DNA from: CAKZKT01 sp034434235
GTDB lineage: Bacteria; Chloroflexota; Anaerolineae; CG2-30-64-16
Assembly (NCBI GenBank): GCA_034434235.1
Contig: DAOTZV010000018.1
Span: forward strand, 1 to 26,058
DNA: 26,058 nucleotides
Reading direction: 5' to 3'
Shown: piece by piece, positions 15,118-21,946 of the stretch
Numbering within the stretch: the first letter of the stretch is position 1
Layout of the letters: the number at the start of each line of letters is the position of its first letter
Translations under genes and position numbers: made by a program
Notes under the pieces: model-generated
What the model was told of the DNA's origin: nothing
Database searches by the model: none
What the model saw: the letters and a program-made list of their open reading frames with translations, nothing else

Positions 15118-16112
15118 CCACCTATCTGTTGATCCTGGGCAGTGCGCTGTTCCTGGCCGTGACGGTGATGCCGTTCGTGCGCCGGCTGGCCTATCGCCTG
15201 GGCATGATAGACCAGCCGGCCGCGCGCAAACAGCACACCACCCCCACGCCGCTCTTGGGCGGCGCGGCGATCTATCTGGCCTTCATCGTCTCGTTGTTCC
15301 TCCTGGGCGACCGGTTCTATGTCAACCAGGTGGCCAGCATCTTCCTCGGCGCGACCCTGATGTCGCTCCTGGGCTTCTGGGACGACCGCCGCGCGCTCGG
15401 CCCCGCGGTGAAGCTGGCCGGCCAGATCGTGGCCGCGCTGATCCTGGTGCTCACCGATGTGCGCGTCAACGTGGCCCCGTGGACGTGGCTCAACGTGCTG
15501 ATCACGGTGGTCTGGGTGGTGGGAATCACGAACGCCATCAACTTCCTGGACAACATGGACGGCCTCAGCGCGGGGATCGCGGGGATCGCGGCCGCATACT
15601 TCCTCCTGTTCGCCTTCTTCAGCAAGCAATACCTGGTGGGCGCGCTGGCCGCGGCCCTGCTGGGCGCCTGCATCGGCTTCCTGTTCTACAATTTCAACCC
15701 CGCCAGCATCTTCATGGGCGATACGGGGAGCCTGTTCCTCGGCTACATGTTGGCGGCGGTCGGCATCAAGCTGCGCTTTCCGGCCAACTCGTCCTTTGTC
15801 ACGTGGATGGTGCCCGTCTTCGTGCTGGCCGTGCCGATCTTCGACATGACCCTGGTCACCTTCTCGCGGCTGCGCCGGGGGGTCAATCCGCTGACGACCC
15901 CCGGCAAAGACCATCTGAACTTCCGCCTGGCGCGGCTCACCGGCAACCCGCGCGAGGCCGTGTTGCTCTGCTACCTGATCGCCGGCGCCTGCGGCATGGT
16001 GGCCACCTTCATCACCCAGGCCAGCATCCTCGAAGGCTACGCGATCGGGTTCGGCGCCTTGCTGCTGGGCATCTACGGAATTTGGCGTTTGGAGCAAGTA
16101 CCGGTAAGATAA
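15114..16112 (+). CDS. Undecaprenyl-phosphate sugar-1-phosphate transferase (WecA/TagO/MraY superfamily)
   Basis: Integral membrane enzyme that starts glycan assembly by moving GlcNAc-1-P (or a related sugar phosphate) from a UDP-sugar to undecaprenyl phosphate. The family motifs are all visible: FWDDRRALGPAVKL (metal-binding DDxxxL), NAINFLDNMDGLSAG (NxxNxxDGxDGL), FMGDTGSLF and GKDHLNFRL (HxxxR, carbohydrate recognition). About ten membrane segments; 332 residues fits WecA/TagO rather than MraY (about 360). GGAGGCGG precedes ATG 15114, which overlaps the upstream stop. Together with the two GT4 enzymes, the Wzy-like protein and UppS further right, it completes the core of a lipid-linked surface polymer route. 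The exact donor sugar is not determined. Confidence 0.95.
   Translation: MTTYLLILGSALFLAVTVMPFVRRLAYRLGMIDQPAARKQHTTPTPLLGGAAIYLAFIVSLFLLGDRFYVNQVASIFLGATLMSLLGFWDDRRALGPAVKLAGQIVAALILVLTDVRVNVAPWTWLNVLITVVWVVGITNAINFLDNMDGLSAGIAGIAAAYFLLFAFFSKQYLVGALAAALLGACIGFLFYNFNPASIFMGDTGSLFLGYMLAAVGIKLRFPANSSFVTWMVPVFVLAVPIFDMTLVTFSRLRRGVNPLTTPGKDHLNFRLARLTGNPREAVLLCYLIAGACGMVATFITQASILEGYAIGFGALLLGIYGIWRLEQVPVR
16082..16110 (+). promoter_or_regulatory. Candidate promoter of the cyclophilin lipoprotein gene
   Basis: TTGGCG (16082-16087), 17-base spacer, TAAGAT (16105-16110), lying over the last codons of the upstream transferase. It shares TTGGCGTTT and GTAAGATAA with the element at 11413. A perfect 12-base palindrome AGATGCGCATCT (16121-16132) follows in the predicted start region and could bind a regulator. 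Confidence 0.45.
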
Positions 16113-16149
16113 GTAGATCGAGATGCGCATCTATAGATAGGAGTCTCCC

Positions 16150-17472
16150 TTGAACAAGTCCGTTTGTCTCACCCTGGTTATCTTGAGCCTCGTCGTGGCG
16201 ATGAGCGCCGCCTGCGTGCCGCCTACGCCGCTGCCGGCCCTCGAACCGACGCCGACCGCGGCCGCCGCGGCCCCGACTCCTGCGGAGAAGGCCCCGGCGG
16301 CCGCCGCGACACCCACCGCAGATACCCGGCCGACCGTGCCCGCGCCGGCCGGCGATGCCCGCCCCCTGGCCCAGTTGCCGCCGGCCGAACGCAACGAGCG
16401 CTTCAGCGGCCCGGCCGCCACCTGGATCAAGCCGAACACCATCTATCAGGCCACGATCACCACCAACAAAGGCCAGATCGTGGTGGAGCTGTTCCCCGAC
16501 GCGCCGCAGGGGGTCAACAACTTCGTGACGCTGGCCCTGAACGGCTATTATGACGGCCTCACCTTCCATCGGGTCGAGCCGAATTTCGTCGTGCAGGGCG
16601 GCGATCCGACCGGCAACGGCACCGGCGGCCCCGGCTATACCATCCCGGCCGAGATCAAGCACAAGCATCCGCGCGGGGCCGTGGCCTGGGCACGCATCGG
16701 CGACCAGTTCAACCCGGAACGGCGCTCGAGCGGCAGCCAGTTCTACATCACCCTGCGCGAGACGGCGTTCCTCGACGGCCAGTACAGCGTATTCGGCCAG
16801 GTGATTTCGGGCATGGAGGTGGTGGATCAGCTTGCGGTAGGCGATCAGATCCAGCGGATTGACATCAAAGAGGCGCAGGCGTCCCAGTTGCCCACCCCGA
16901 CCCCCACGCCGCTGCCGAAGATGCCGCAAGCCGAGCCGGGCCGGCCCCTGGCCCAGATACCCCCCACACAGCGCGAGGGGCTCTATAACACGCCGCCGAC
17001 CATGCCCGCCCAACTGCCCGCCGGCTACGAGGCGACGATCAAGACGCCCAAGGGCGACATCGTGGTGGCGCTCGACCCCAAGAGCGCGCCGAAGGCCGTC
17101 TATAACTTCGTCACCCTGGCCAACCTGGGCTTCTACGACGGCATGCCGGTGGCCTTCATCCAGCCCGACCTGTACATGGTGACCGGCTCGCCCGCCAGCC
17201 GGCCCGACAGCGACGTGGGCTATCAGCTCGATCCGGAGCCGTTGCCGCAGGGCTCGCCGGTGGTCACCGGCACGGTGGCGCTCTATCCGTACTTCGACGA
17301 TGCGTCCGGCGCGGTGCGCGCCAGCGGCAGCCAGTTCCTCATCTCGCTGGTGGCGGTCGAAGACAACGAGACGCCCCTCAGCATCCTGGGCCAGGTGATT
17401 CGCGGCCTGGAGATCGTCCCGCAGCTCACGATCAGCGACACGCTCACCAGCGTCACGATCGTGGAAAAGTAA
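16150..17472 (+). CDS. Lipoprotein with two cyclophilin-type peptidyl-prolyl isomerase domains, the second degenerate
   Basis: Surface or periplasm-equivalent foldase of 440 residues. Hydrophobic N-terminus ending SAAC (probable lipid-anchor Cys near 24), Ala/Pro/Thr linker, then cyclophilin domain 1 (about 98-240): FHRV with the catalytic Arg141, VVQGGDPTGNGTGGPGY, SSGSQFYITL and FGQVISGMEVVDQL. Domain 2 (about 293-440) aligns without gaps in this region but has Phe336 in place of the Arg, VTGS in place of QGGD, and no catalytic His/Trp; GSQFLISL and LGQVIRGLEIV remain. The second copy is therefore probably a binding or structural domain. TTG 16150 is supported by AGGAG 6 bases upstream. It may help fold exported surface proteins. 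Confidence 0.93.
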   Translation: MNKSVCLTLVILSLVVAMSAACVPPTPLPALEPTPTAAAAAPTPAEKAPAAAATPTADTRPTVPAPAGDARPLAQLPPAERNERFSGPAATWIKPNTIYQATITTNKGQIVVELFPDAPQGVNNFVTLALNGYYDGLTFHRVEPNFVVQGGDPTGNGTGGPGYTIPAEIKHKHPRGAVAWARIGDQFNPERRSSGSQFYITLRETAFLDGQYSVFGQVISGMEVVDQLAVGDQIQRIDIKEAQASQLPTPTPTPLPKMPQAEPGRPLAQIPPTQREGLYNTPPTMPAQLPAGYEATIKTPKGDIVVALDPKSAPKAVYNFVTLANLGFYDGMPVAFIQPDLYMVTGSPASRPDSDVGYQLDPEPLPQGSPVVTGTVALYPYFDDASGAVRASGSQFLISLVAVEDNETPLSILGQVIRGLEIVPQLTISDTLTSVTIVEK

Positions 17473-17481
17473 GAGGTCGGC

Positions 17482-18114
17482 GTGTCCGTAGCTCAGGCAC
17501 AAGAGCGCCCCGACGAGGCAGGAGCGGCAGAGGGCCGAACGCCCTCGCCGTTCCTGGCCCGTCTCTGGTCGGCGCGGCGACGCATTCTGGCGCTGCTCCT
17601 GGCGATCGGCATCTCGGTCACCATCGTGCTCTTTCGCGATCAGGTGGCGCGGCTGGGCGCGTTCGGCTACCCGGGCTTGTTTCTGGTCAATGTCTTCAGC
17701 AGCGCGACGGTGATCCTGCCCATGCCGGGGCTGGCGCTCGCCTTTGCGGCCGGCAGCAGCCTGAACCCGTGGCTGGTGGGGTTGGCGGTCGGCAGCGGCG
17801 CCGCCGTCGGCGAGCTGACCGGCTACCTGGCCGGCTACAGCGGCCAGGGGCTGGTGGAGCACAGTGCAGCCGGCCAGCGCGTGCAGCAGTGGATGCGCCG
17901 CTATGGCGTGGGCGTGCTGTTCGTGATGGCTGCAATCCCGAATCCGTTCTTCGACATCGCCGGCATGATGGCCGGCATCATGCGCGTTCCGGTGCCGTAC
18001 TTCCTGGCCGCCTGCTGGTCGGGCAATGTCATCAAGGCCACCACGATCGCCTTCGTGGGCGCCGAGACGATCGCCCGCCTGAGCCCGCTCCTGGAGCGGT
18101 GGTTGATGCGTTGA
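17482..18114 (+). CDS. VTT/DedA-family membrane protein
   Basis: 210 residues with a short charged cytoplasmic N-terminus, one helix (ILALLLAIGISVTIVLF), then a VTT-domain core: GYPGLFLVNVFSSATVILPMP, AGSSLNPWLVGLAVGSGAAVGELTGYLAGY, a polar segment and IPNPFFDIAGMMAG near the C-terminus. The family includes DedA/YqjA proteins and recently described flippases that return undecaprenyl phosphate or move phospholipids across the membrane. A carrier-recycling role would fit the adjoining glycan genes, but this is inference. The GTG start lies 9 bases after the cyclophilin stop, with AAGAGG close by, so the two are probably co-transcribed. Confidence 0.85.
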   Translation: MSVAQAQERPDEAGAAEGRTPSPFLARLWSARRRILALLLAIGISVTIVLFRDQVARLGAFGYPGLFLVNVFSSATVILPMPGLALAFAAGSSLNPWLVGLAVGSGAAVGELTGYLAGYSGQGLVEHSAAGQRVQQWMRRYGVGVLFVMAAIPNPFFDIAGMMAGIMRVPVPYFLAACWSGNVIKATTIAFVGAETIARLSPLLERWLMR

Positions 18115-18127
18115 GACGGGCCGCCCC

Positions 18128-19105
18128 ATGTTCGAGCTGGTCTTTCTGGGCACTTCGGCATCGGCGCCGTCCACGCAGCGCGGCCTGCCGGCCGCGCTGC
18201 TGTTGCATCGCGAATACCGCTTCCTGATCGACTGCGGCGAAGGCACCCAGCGCCAGATCCTGCGCAGCGGCCTGGGCTTCAAGCGCCTCGATCGCATCCT
18301 CTTGACCCATGGCCATCTCGATCACATCTGGGGGCTGGGCGGATTGGCCTCCACGTTCGGCCGCTGGGAGGCGATCGAGGCGATGGACATCTACGGCGGC
18401 GCGTGGGCGCTTCAGCGCGTGCGCGAGCTGATGCGCGTGGTCTTCGGCGTGGCCGAAACGCGCGTCCGCATCGGCTATCACCCGATCGCGCCCGGGATCC
18501 TGTTCGAGGATGACATCTTCCGCGTGCGGGCCTTCGCGGTGGAACATCGCGGAGCCGAAACGTTCGGCTTCAGCTTCGAGGAGAAGGAGCGCCGGCCGTT
18601 CCTGGCCGAAAAGGCCGAGGCGCTCGGCGTGCCGGCCGGCCCGATCCGCCGTGATCTGGTGGCGGGCCGGCCGGTGACCCTGCCCGACGGCCGGGTGATC
18701 CACCCGGACGATGTGCTCGGCCCGACCATTCCCGGCGCGCGGCTGGTCTTCATCGGCGACGCCGGCCGGGTGGATACGCTGGTAGACGAGGTGGCCGGCG
18801 CCGACCTGCTGGCCATCGAAGCGACCTACACGGCCGAAGAGGCCGCGGTCGCGGCCGCGTTCGGCCATCTGACGGCCGGCCAGGCCGCGTGGCTGGCGCG
18901 CGCCGCCGACGTGAAGAACCTGGTATTACATCACGTCTCGCGGCGCTACAACAGCCGCCAGATCCTCGACGAGGCCACCCCCATCTTCCCCGCAACGTAC
19001 GTGGCCAGGGACTTCGATCTGTTTCGAGTGGTCAAGCAGAAGCCGCTGGAACGCGAAGACGTCCGCCAGCGCGCCGAGGAGGGAAGTGAACACGTGCTCA
19101 CGTGA
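18128..19105 (+). CDS. rnz: Ribonuclease Z (tRNA 3'-processing endonuclease)
   Basis: Metallo-beta-lactamase-fold nuclease that trims the 3' trailer of tRNA precursors; useful here, as the one tRNA in the window has no encoded CCA. 325 residues. The zinc motif His61-x-His63-x-Asp65-His66 reads THGHLDHIWGL (most relatives have HLHGDH). Other family blocks are seen: FLGTSASAPSTQRG, IDCGEGTQRQ, the late segment LPDGRVIHPDDVLGP, VFIGDAGR, IEATY and HHVSRRYNSRQ. A close MBL paralogue such as an arylsulfatase-like hydrolase is less likely given these blocks. ATG 18128 is 13 bases after the VTT gene, with only a weak ribosome-binding site. The last residues (SEHVLT) are coded by the CACGTG-rich repeat that continues past the stop. 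Confidence 0.92.
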   Translation: MFELVFLGTSASAPSTQRGLPAALLLHREYRFLIDCGEGTQRQILRSGLGFKRLDRILLTHGHLDHIWGLGGLASTFGRWEAIEAMDIYGGAWALQRVRELMRVVFGVAETRVRIGYHPIAPGILFEDDIFRVRAFAVEHRGAETFGFSFEEKERRPFLAEKAEALGVPAGPIRRDLVAGRPVTLPDGRVIHPDDVLGPTIPGARLVFIGDAGRVDTLVDEVAGADLLAIEATYTAEEAAVAAAFGHLTAGQAAWLARAADVKNLVLHHVSRRYNSRQILDEATPIFPATYVARDFDLFRVVKQKPLEREDVRQRAEEGSEHVLT

Positions 19106-19156
19106 TCAAGTGTTCACGTGATCAAGTGCTCACGTGAACACGTGAACACGTAAACA
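19082..19156 (+). repeat. CACGTG-rich tandem repeat after rnz
   Basis: Five CACGTG hexamers occur within 54 bases (at 19091, 19099, 19115, 19131 and 19139). There is a 16-base period: 19098-19113, 19114-19129 and 19130-19145 all begin TCACGTGA, and the first two differ only in their last base. The array fills most of the space between the convergent rnz and Trm112-like genes and could fold into several alternative hairpins. It has no unique spacers, so it is not a CRISPR array. Confidence 0.75.
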
Positions 19157-19161
19157 CGCAT

Positions 19162-19404
19162 TCACATCCTCGGCGGCACGGGCAGGTCGGCGACGGCCGT
19201 GGTGACCCACTTGTCGCCGGTTTCGATGAGCATCACCGGGATGTCGTCCACGATCGGATACTTGCGGCCGCATCCCGGCTCCTGACAGACCAGCCAGCTC
19301 TCCCGCACCAGCTCCAGCCGGCCCGGATCATCCCCCGGCCGACGCGTGGGCCCGGAAACGCAGGCAGGACAACGCAGAATCGCCAACAAATCGGGTGCAA
19401 TCAT
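19162..19404 (-). CDS. Trm112-like zinc-ribbon protein (UPF0434/YcaR family)
   Basis: 80 residues, starting MIAPDLLAILRCPAC. Cys pairs CPAC and CQEPGC form the zinc ribbon; the ending YPIVDDIPVMLIETGDKW is the family hallmark. Trm112 proteins in eukaryotes and archaea activate methyltransferases that modify tRNA, rRNA and release factors; bacterial members are less studied but may do the same or support other enzymes. It is somewhat longer than the usual 60 residues because of an insert between the Cys pairs. ATG 19404 has GGAGAGG upstream; longer in-frame starts up to 19539 would lie in the promoter region. It is convergent with rnz and divergent from rpsB. Confidence 0.85.
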   Translation of the reverse strand: MIAPDLLAILRCPACVSGPTRRPGDDPGRLELVRESWLVCQEPGCGRKYPIVDDIPVMLIETGDKWVTTAVADLPVPPRM

Positions 19405-19434
19405 GAAGCCTCTCCGTATGATCGAATAAAGTGG

Positions 19435-19486
19435 GGCACGTGCGTTCCATCCACGTGCCTGGCACTTGCGGAAGCGCCGGGCACGT
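19435..19486 (-). repeat. Palindromic element, copy 3, with a competing hairpin in the Trm112-like gene leader
   Basis: 19453-19486 forms a hairpin with 15-base arms (ACGTGCCTGGCACTT... /...AAGCGCCGGGCACGT) and loop GCGG, with one G-U and one A-C position. A second, perfect 8-bp inverted repeat GGCACGTG/CACGTGCC (19435-19442 with 19452-19459) uses the same arm, so only one of the two can form at a time. Both lie in the roughly 100-base leader of the minus-strand gene. Confidence 0.6.
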
Positions 19487-19510
19487 TTGGATGTATTCTG
19501 TGACTCACCG

Positions 19511-19539
19511 ATTCTAGCACAAAGTACGCGACCCCACAA
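19511..19539 (-). promoter_or_regulatory. Divergent promoter of the Trm112-like gene
   Basis: On the minus strand: TTGTGG (19539-19534), 17-base spacer, TAGAAT (19516-19511), with an extended -10 TG. The predicted start is near 19504, giving a leader of about 100 bases. Its -35 is one base away from the -35 of the rpsB promoter on the other strand. Confidence 0.6.
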
Positions 19540-19540
19540 C

Positions 19541-19569
19541 TTGCCCCATACTGCCCACTATGTTATACT
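19541..19569 (+). promoter_or_regulatory. Promoter of the rpsB operon
   Basis: TTGCCC (19541-19546), 17-base spacer, TATACT (19564-19569), with an extended -10 TG at 19561. Transcription would begin about 19576, leaving a structured leader of about 120 bases before rpsB. Confidence 0.8.
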
Positions 19570-19573
19570 GTCC

Positions 19574-19696
19574 CTTCGGGCTGAAGCCCAAAAATCTACA
19601 CGCCTGCAGGAAAGCTGGCCGTGCCCGGCGCGATGGCCGCCGGGTCCCAGCGGTTTGCAGCGCGGAAGACCTAACGGAAAAAGGAGAAACGCTACT
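19574..19696 (+). promoter_or_regulatory. Structured leader of rpsB (possible S2 autoregulatory site)
   Basis: Two structures are visible. The first is near the 5' end: CTTCGGGCTGAAG/GGGCTGAAGCCC (19575-19589), which resembles a common dispersed repeat. The second is a tiered stem at 19614-19651: GCTGG pairs with CCAGC, then after an asymmetric loop CCCGGCG (19624-19630) pairs with CGCCGGG (19638-19644) around a 7-base loop; an A3/T3 pairing may extend it outward. In E. coli, S2 represses rpsB-tsf through its leader; whether this leader does the same is inference. GGAG at 19683-19686 is the ribosome-binding site. Confidence 0.5.
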
Positions 19697-20572
19697 GTGT
19701 CCGTCATTTCGATGAAGTCGTTGTTGGAAGCCGGCGTCCATTTCGGACACCGCACCCGCCGTTGGCACCCGAAGATGCGCACCTTCATCTTCACCGAGCG
19801 CAACGGCATTCACATCATTGACCTCCAGCAGACGATGCGCCAGGTCAACACCGCCTATGCCACCCTGCGCGACATCGTGCGCGAGGGCGGGCTGGTGCTC
19901 TTCGTCGGCACCAAGAAACAGGCCCAGGAGACCATCAAGGCCGAGGCCGAGCGCTGCGGCATGCCCTACGTCACCGAGCGGTGGCTGGGCGGCACGCTGA
20001 CCAACTTCCGTACCATCCGCAGCCGCATTGACTACATGCTCGACCTGGAGCGCCGCGCCGAACGCGGGGAACTGGATCGCCTGCCCAAGAAAGAAGCGCT
20101 CCTGCTGCGCAACGAGCTGGTGCGCCTGAACAAGCGCCTCGGCGGGCTGCGCAACATGACCCACGTGCCCGATGCCCTCTTCATCGTGGACGTGCAGCGC
20201 GAAGCGTTGGCGGTAGAAGAGGCCAACAAGCTGCACATCCCGATCGTGGCCATGGTGGATACCAACTGCGATCCCGATCCGATCGACTATCCCATCCCGT
20301 CGAACGACGACGCCATCCGGGCGATCAAGCTGATGGCGGGCAAGATGGCCGACGCCGTCATCGAGGGCCTCCAGATGCGGGCAGTGGACGAGGCCGATCG
20401 CGCGGCCGCCGCGCCCGAAGCCTACGAGCCGGAACCGGAGCGCGAACCGGCAGAAAAGCCGAGAGCGATGGAGGAGCTCGCAGAGGTGCCGGAAGATGAG
20501 TTCCTGGGGCCATCCATTCTGAAGCGGTTGGCGCAGGGCGAGCTGGATGAAGAGGACATCGAGATCCGCTAA
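19697..20572 (+). CDS. rpsB: 30S ribosomal protein S2
   Basis: Small-subunit protein needed for S1 docking and initiation. Family blocks: SMKSLLEAGVHFGH, WHPKMRTFIFTERNGIHIIDLQQT, VLFVGTKKQAQE, RWLGGTLTNF, MTHVPDALFIVD, IPIVAMVDTNCDPDPIDYPIPSNDDAIRA. 291 residues, with an acidic, Pro/Glu-rich C-terminal extension of about 60 residues after MRAVDEADR. The extension ends in a conserved-looking helix (LGPSILKRLAQGELDEEDIEI); such tails occur in several phyla and vary. GTG 19697 is chosen over ATG 19712 because GGAG lies 10 bases before it. First gene of the rpsB-tsf-pyrH-frr-uppS-cdsA operon. Confidence 0.97.
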   Translation: MSVISMKSLLEAGVHFGHRTRRWHPKMRTFIFTERNGIHIIDLQQTMRQVNTAYATLRDIVREGGLVLFVGTKKQAQETIKAEAERCGMPYVTERWLGGTLTNFRTIRSRIDYMLDLERRAERGELDRLPKKEALLLRNELVRLNKRLGGLRNMTHVPDALFIVDVQREALAVEEANKLHIPIVAMVDTNCDPDPIDYPIPSNDDAIRAIKLMAGKMADAVIEGLQMRAVDEADRAAAAPEAYEPEPEREPAEKPRAMEELAEVPEDEFLGPSILKRLAQGELDEEDIEIR

Positions 20573-20605
20573 AGATCTCGCGATCATTTGGTAAGGAGTT
20601 CAGTC

Positions 20606-21199
20606 GTGGAAATTACAGCACAGATGGTGAAGGAGCTGCGCCAGTTGACCGGGGCCGGCGTCCTGGATTGTCGCAAGGCCCTGGAAGCGACCGAGGGCGA
20701 TTTCGAGCGCGCGGCCGAGATCCTGCGCGCCAAGGGCCTGGCCGCGGCGGCCAAGAAGGCCACCCGCGAGGCCAAAGAGGGCCTGATCGGCCATTACGTC
20801 CACACCGGCAGCAAGCTCGCTGCGCTCGTCGAAGTCAACTGCGAGACCGACTTCGTCGCCCGCACCGAGGCGTTCCAGGCGCTGTGCAAAGACCTGGCCA
20901 TGCAGGTCGTCGCGGCCCGGCCGCAATGGGTGCGCATCGAAGATGTCCCGGCGGAAGTGGTCGAGCAGCAGCGCAAGACCTATGAGGCGGAGCTGGCCGG
21001 CGATCACAAGCCGGCCGAAGTGATGGCCAGGATCATCGAAGGCAAGATGGCCCGCTTCTACGAAGAAAACTGCCTGATGGAGCAGCCCTTCATCAAAGAC
21101 GAAAGCGTCAAGATCAAAGACCTGGTGACCGCGACCGTGGCCAAGCTGGGCGAGAACATCATCGTTCGGCGTTTTGCGCGGCTCGAGGTCGGCGGGTGA
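20606..21199 (+). CDS. tsf: Translation elongation factor Ts
   Basis: Nucleotide-exchange factor for EF-Tu. The 197-residue protein is of the short type with a single core half plus helices. N-terminal UBA-like domain MVKELRQLTGAGVLDCRKALEATEGDFERAAEILR; the EF-Tu contact motif CETDFVARTEAF; C-terminal block MEQPFIKDESVKIKDLV. GTG 20606 has AAGGAG 7 bases upstream; an in-frame start at 20588 would place this ribosome-binding site inside the gene. It follows rpsB by 33 bases, the near-universal order. Confidence 0.97.
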   Translation: MEITAQMVKELRQLTGAGVLDCRKALEATEGDFERAAEILRAKGLAAAAKKATREAKEGLIGHYVHTGSKLAALVEVNCETDFVARTEAFQALCKDLAMQVVAARPQWVRIEDVPAEVVEQQRKTYEAELAGDHKPAEVMARIIEGKMARFYEENCLMEQPFIKDESVKIKDLVTATVAKLGENIIVRRFARLEVGG

Positions 21200-21205
21200 G
21201 GGCCC

Positions 21206-21922
21206 ATGAGCGCGTTACGTTACCGTCGCATCTTGTTGAAGCTGGGCGGCGAAGCGCTGGCGCCGGCCAGCGGCTACGGCATTGATCCGCACGAAGCCGA
21301 CAAGGTGGCCGGACAGATCCGTCGGCTGCGCGATCTGGGAGTCGAAGTGGCCCTGGTGATCGGCGCGGGCAACCTGTGGCGCGGGGTGGACGGCCTGGCC
21401 CACGGCATGGACCGGGCCACAGCCGATCACATGGGCATGTTGGCGACGGTAATGAACGCGCTGGCCCTGGCCGACGCCCTGCGTCGGGCCGGGCTCGACC
21501 CGCGGGTCATGACCGCCATCGCCATGACCGCCGTGGCCGAGCCGTACATTCGCGGCCGGGCCATCCGCCACATGGAGAAGGGCCGCACGATCGTCCTGGC
21601 GGCCGGCACCGGCAACCCCTTCTTCACGACCGACACGGCCGCGGCGCTGCGCGCGGTCGAGATCAATGCCGACGTGCTGATCAAGGCCACCAAAGTGGAC
21701 GGGATCTACGACAAAGATCCCAAGCGCTATCCCGACGCGAAGCGCTACGAGAAGCTCACCTACAGCGAAGCCCTGGTGGAACGGATCGGTGTGATGGACA
21801 GCACCGCGTTCAGCCTGTGCATGGACAACAACATGCCCATCATCGTGCTGAACCTGTGGCAAGAGGGAAGCCTGGAAAAAGTCGTGTTGGGCCAGCCGGT
21901 CGGCACGCTGGTATCGGCCTGA
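21206..21922 (+). CDS. pyrH: Uridylate (UMP) kinase
   Basis: Phosphorylates UMP to UDP, which feeds the UDP-sugars used by the glycan genes. Amino-acid-kinase fold, hexameric in known homologues. 238 residues: YRRILLKLGGEAL (phosphate loop), VALVIGAGNLWRG, ATADHMGMLATVMNALAL, GTGNPFFTTDTAAALRAVEI, KATKVDGIYDKDPK and MDSTAFSLCMDNNMPI, all typical of bacterial PyrH. ATG 21206 lies 6 bases after tsf, with GAGGG overlapping the tsf end, so coupling is likely. Confidence 0.97.
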   Translation: MSALRYRRILLKLGGEALAPASGYGIDPHEADKVAGQIRRLRDLGVEVALVIGAGNLWRGVDGLAHGMDRATADHMGMLATVMNALALADALRRAGLDPRVMTAIAMTAVAEPYIRGRAIRHMEKGRTIVLAAGTGNPFFTTDTAAALRAVEINADVLIKATKVDGIYDKDPKRYPDAKRYEKLTYSEALVERIGVMDSTAFSLCMDNNMPIIVLNLWQEGSLEKVVLGQPVGTLVSA

Positions 21923-21946
21923 TCCGTCTCCGCGCGCCTGTATGCA

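Noticed and set aside
16012..18297. Very long open frame on the minus strand (about 760 codons) opposite the cyclophilin, VTT and WecA-like genes
   Set aside because: High GC suppresses stop codons in antisense frames; the plus-strand genes have clear families, and the antisense translation is Arg/Gly/His-rich without motifs. The same reasoning removes the long antisense frames at 178-1524, 1175-2833, 11563-13104 and 13276-15099.
19082..19156. CRISPR-like array
   Set aside because: The repeats are short and directly adjacent, with no spacers of unique sequence and no cas genes in the window.
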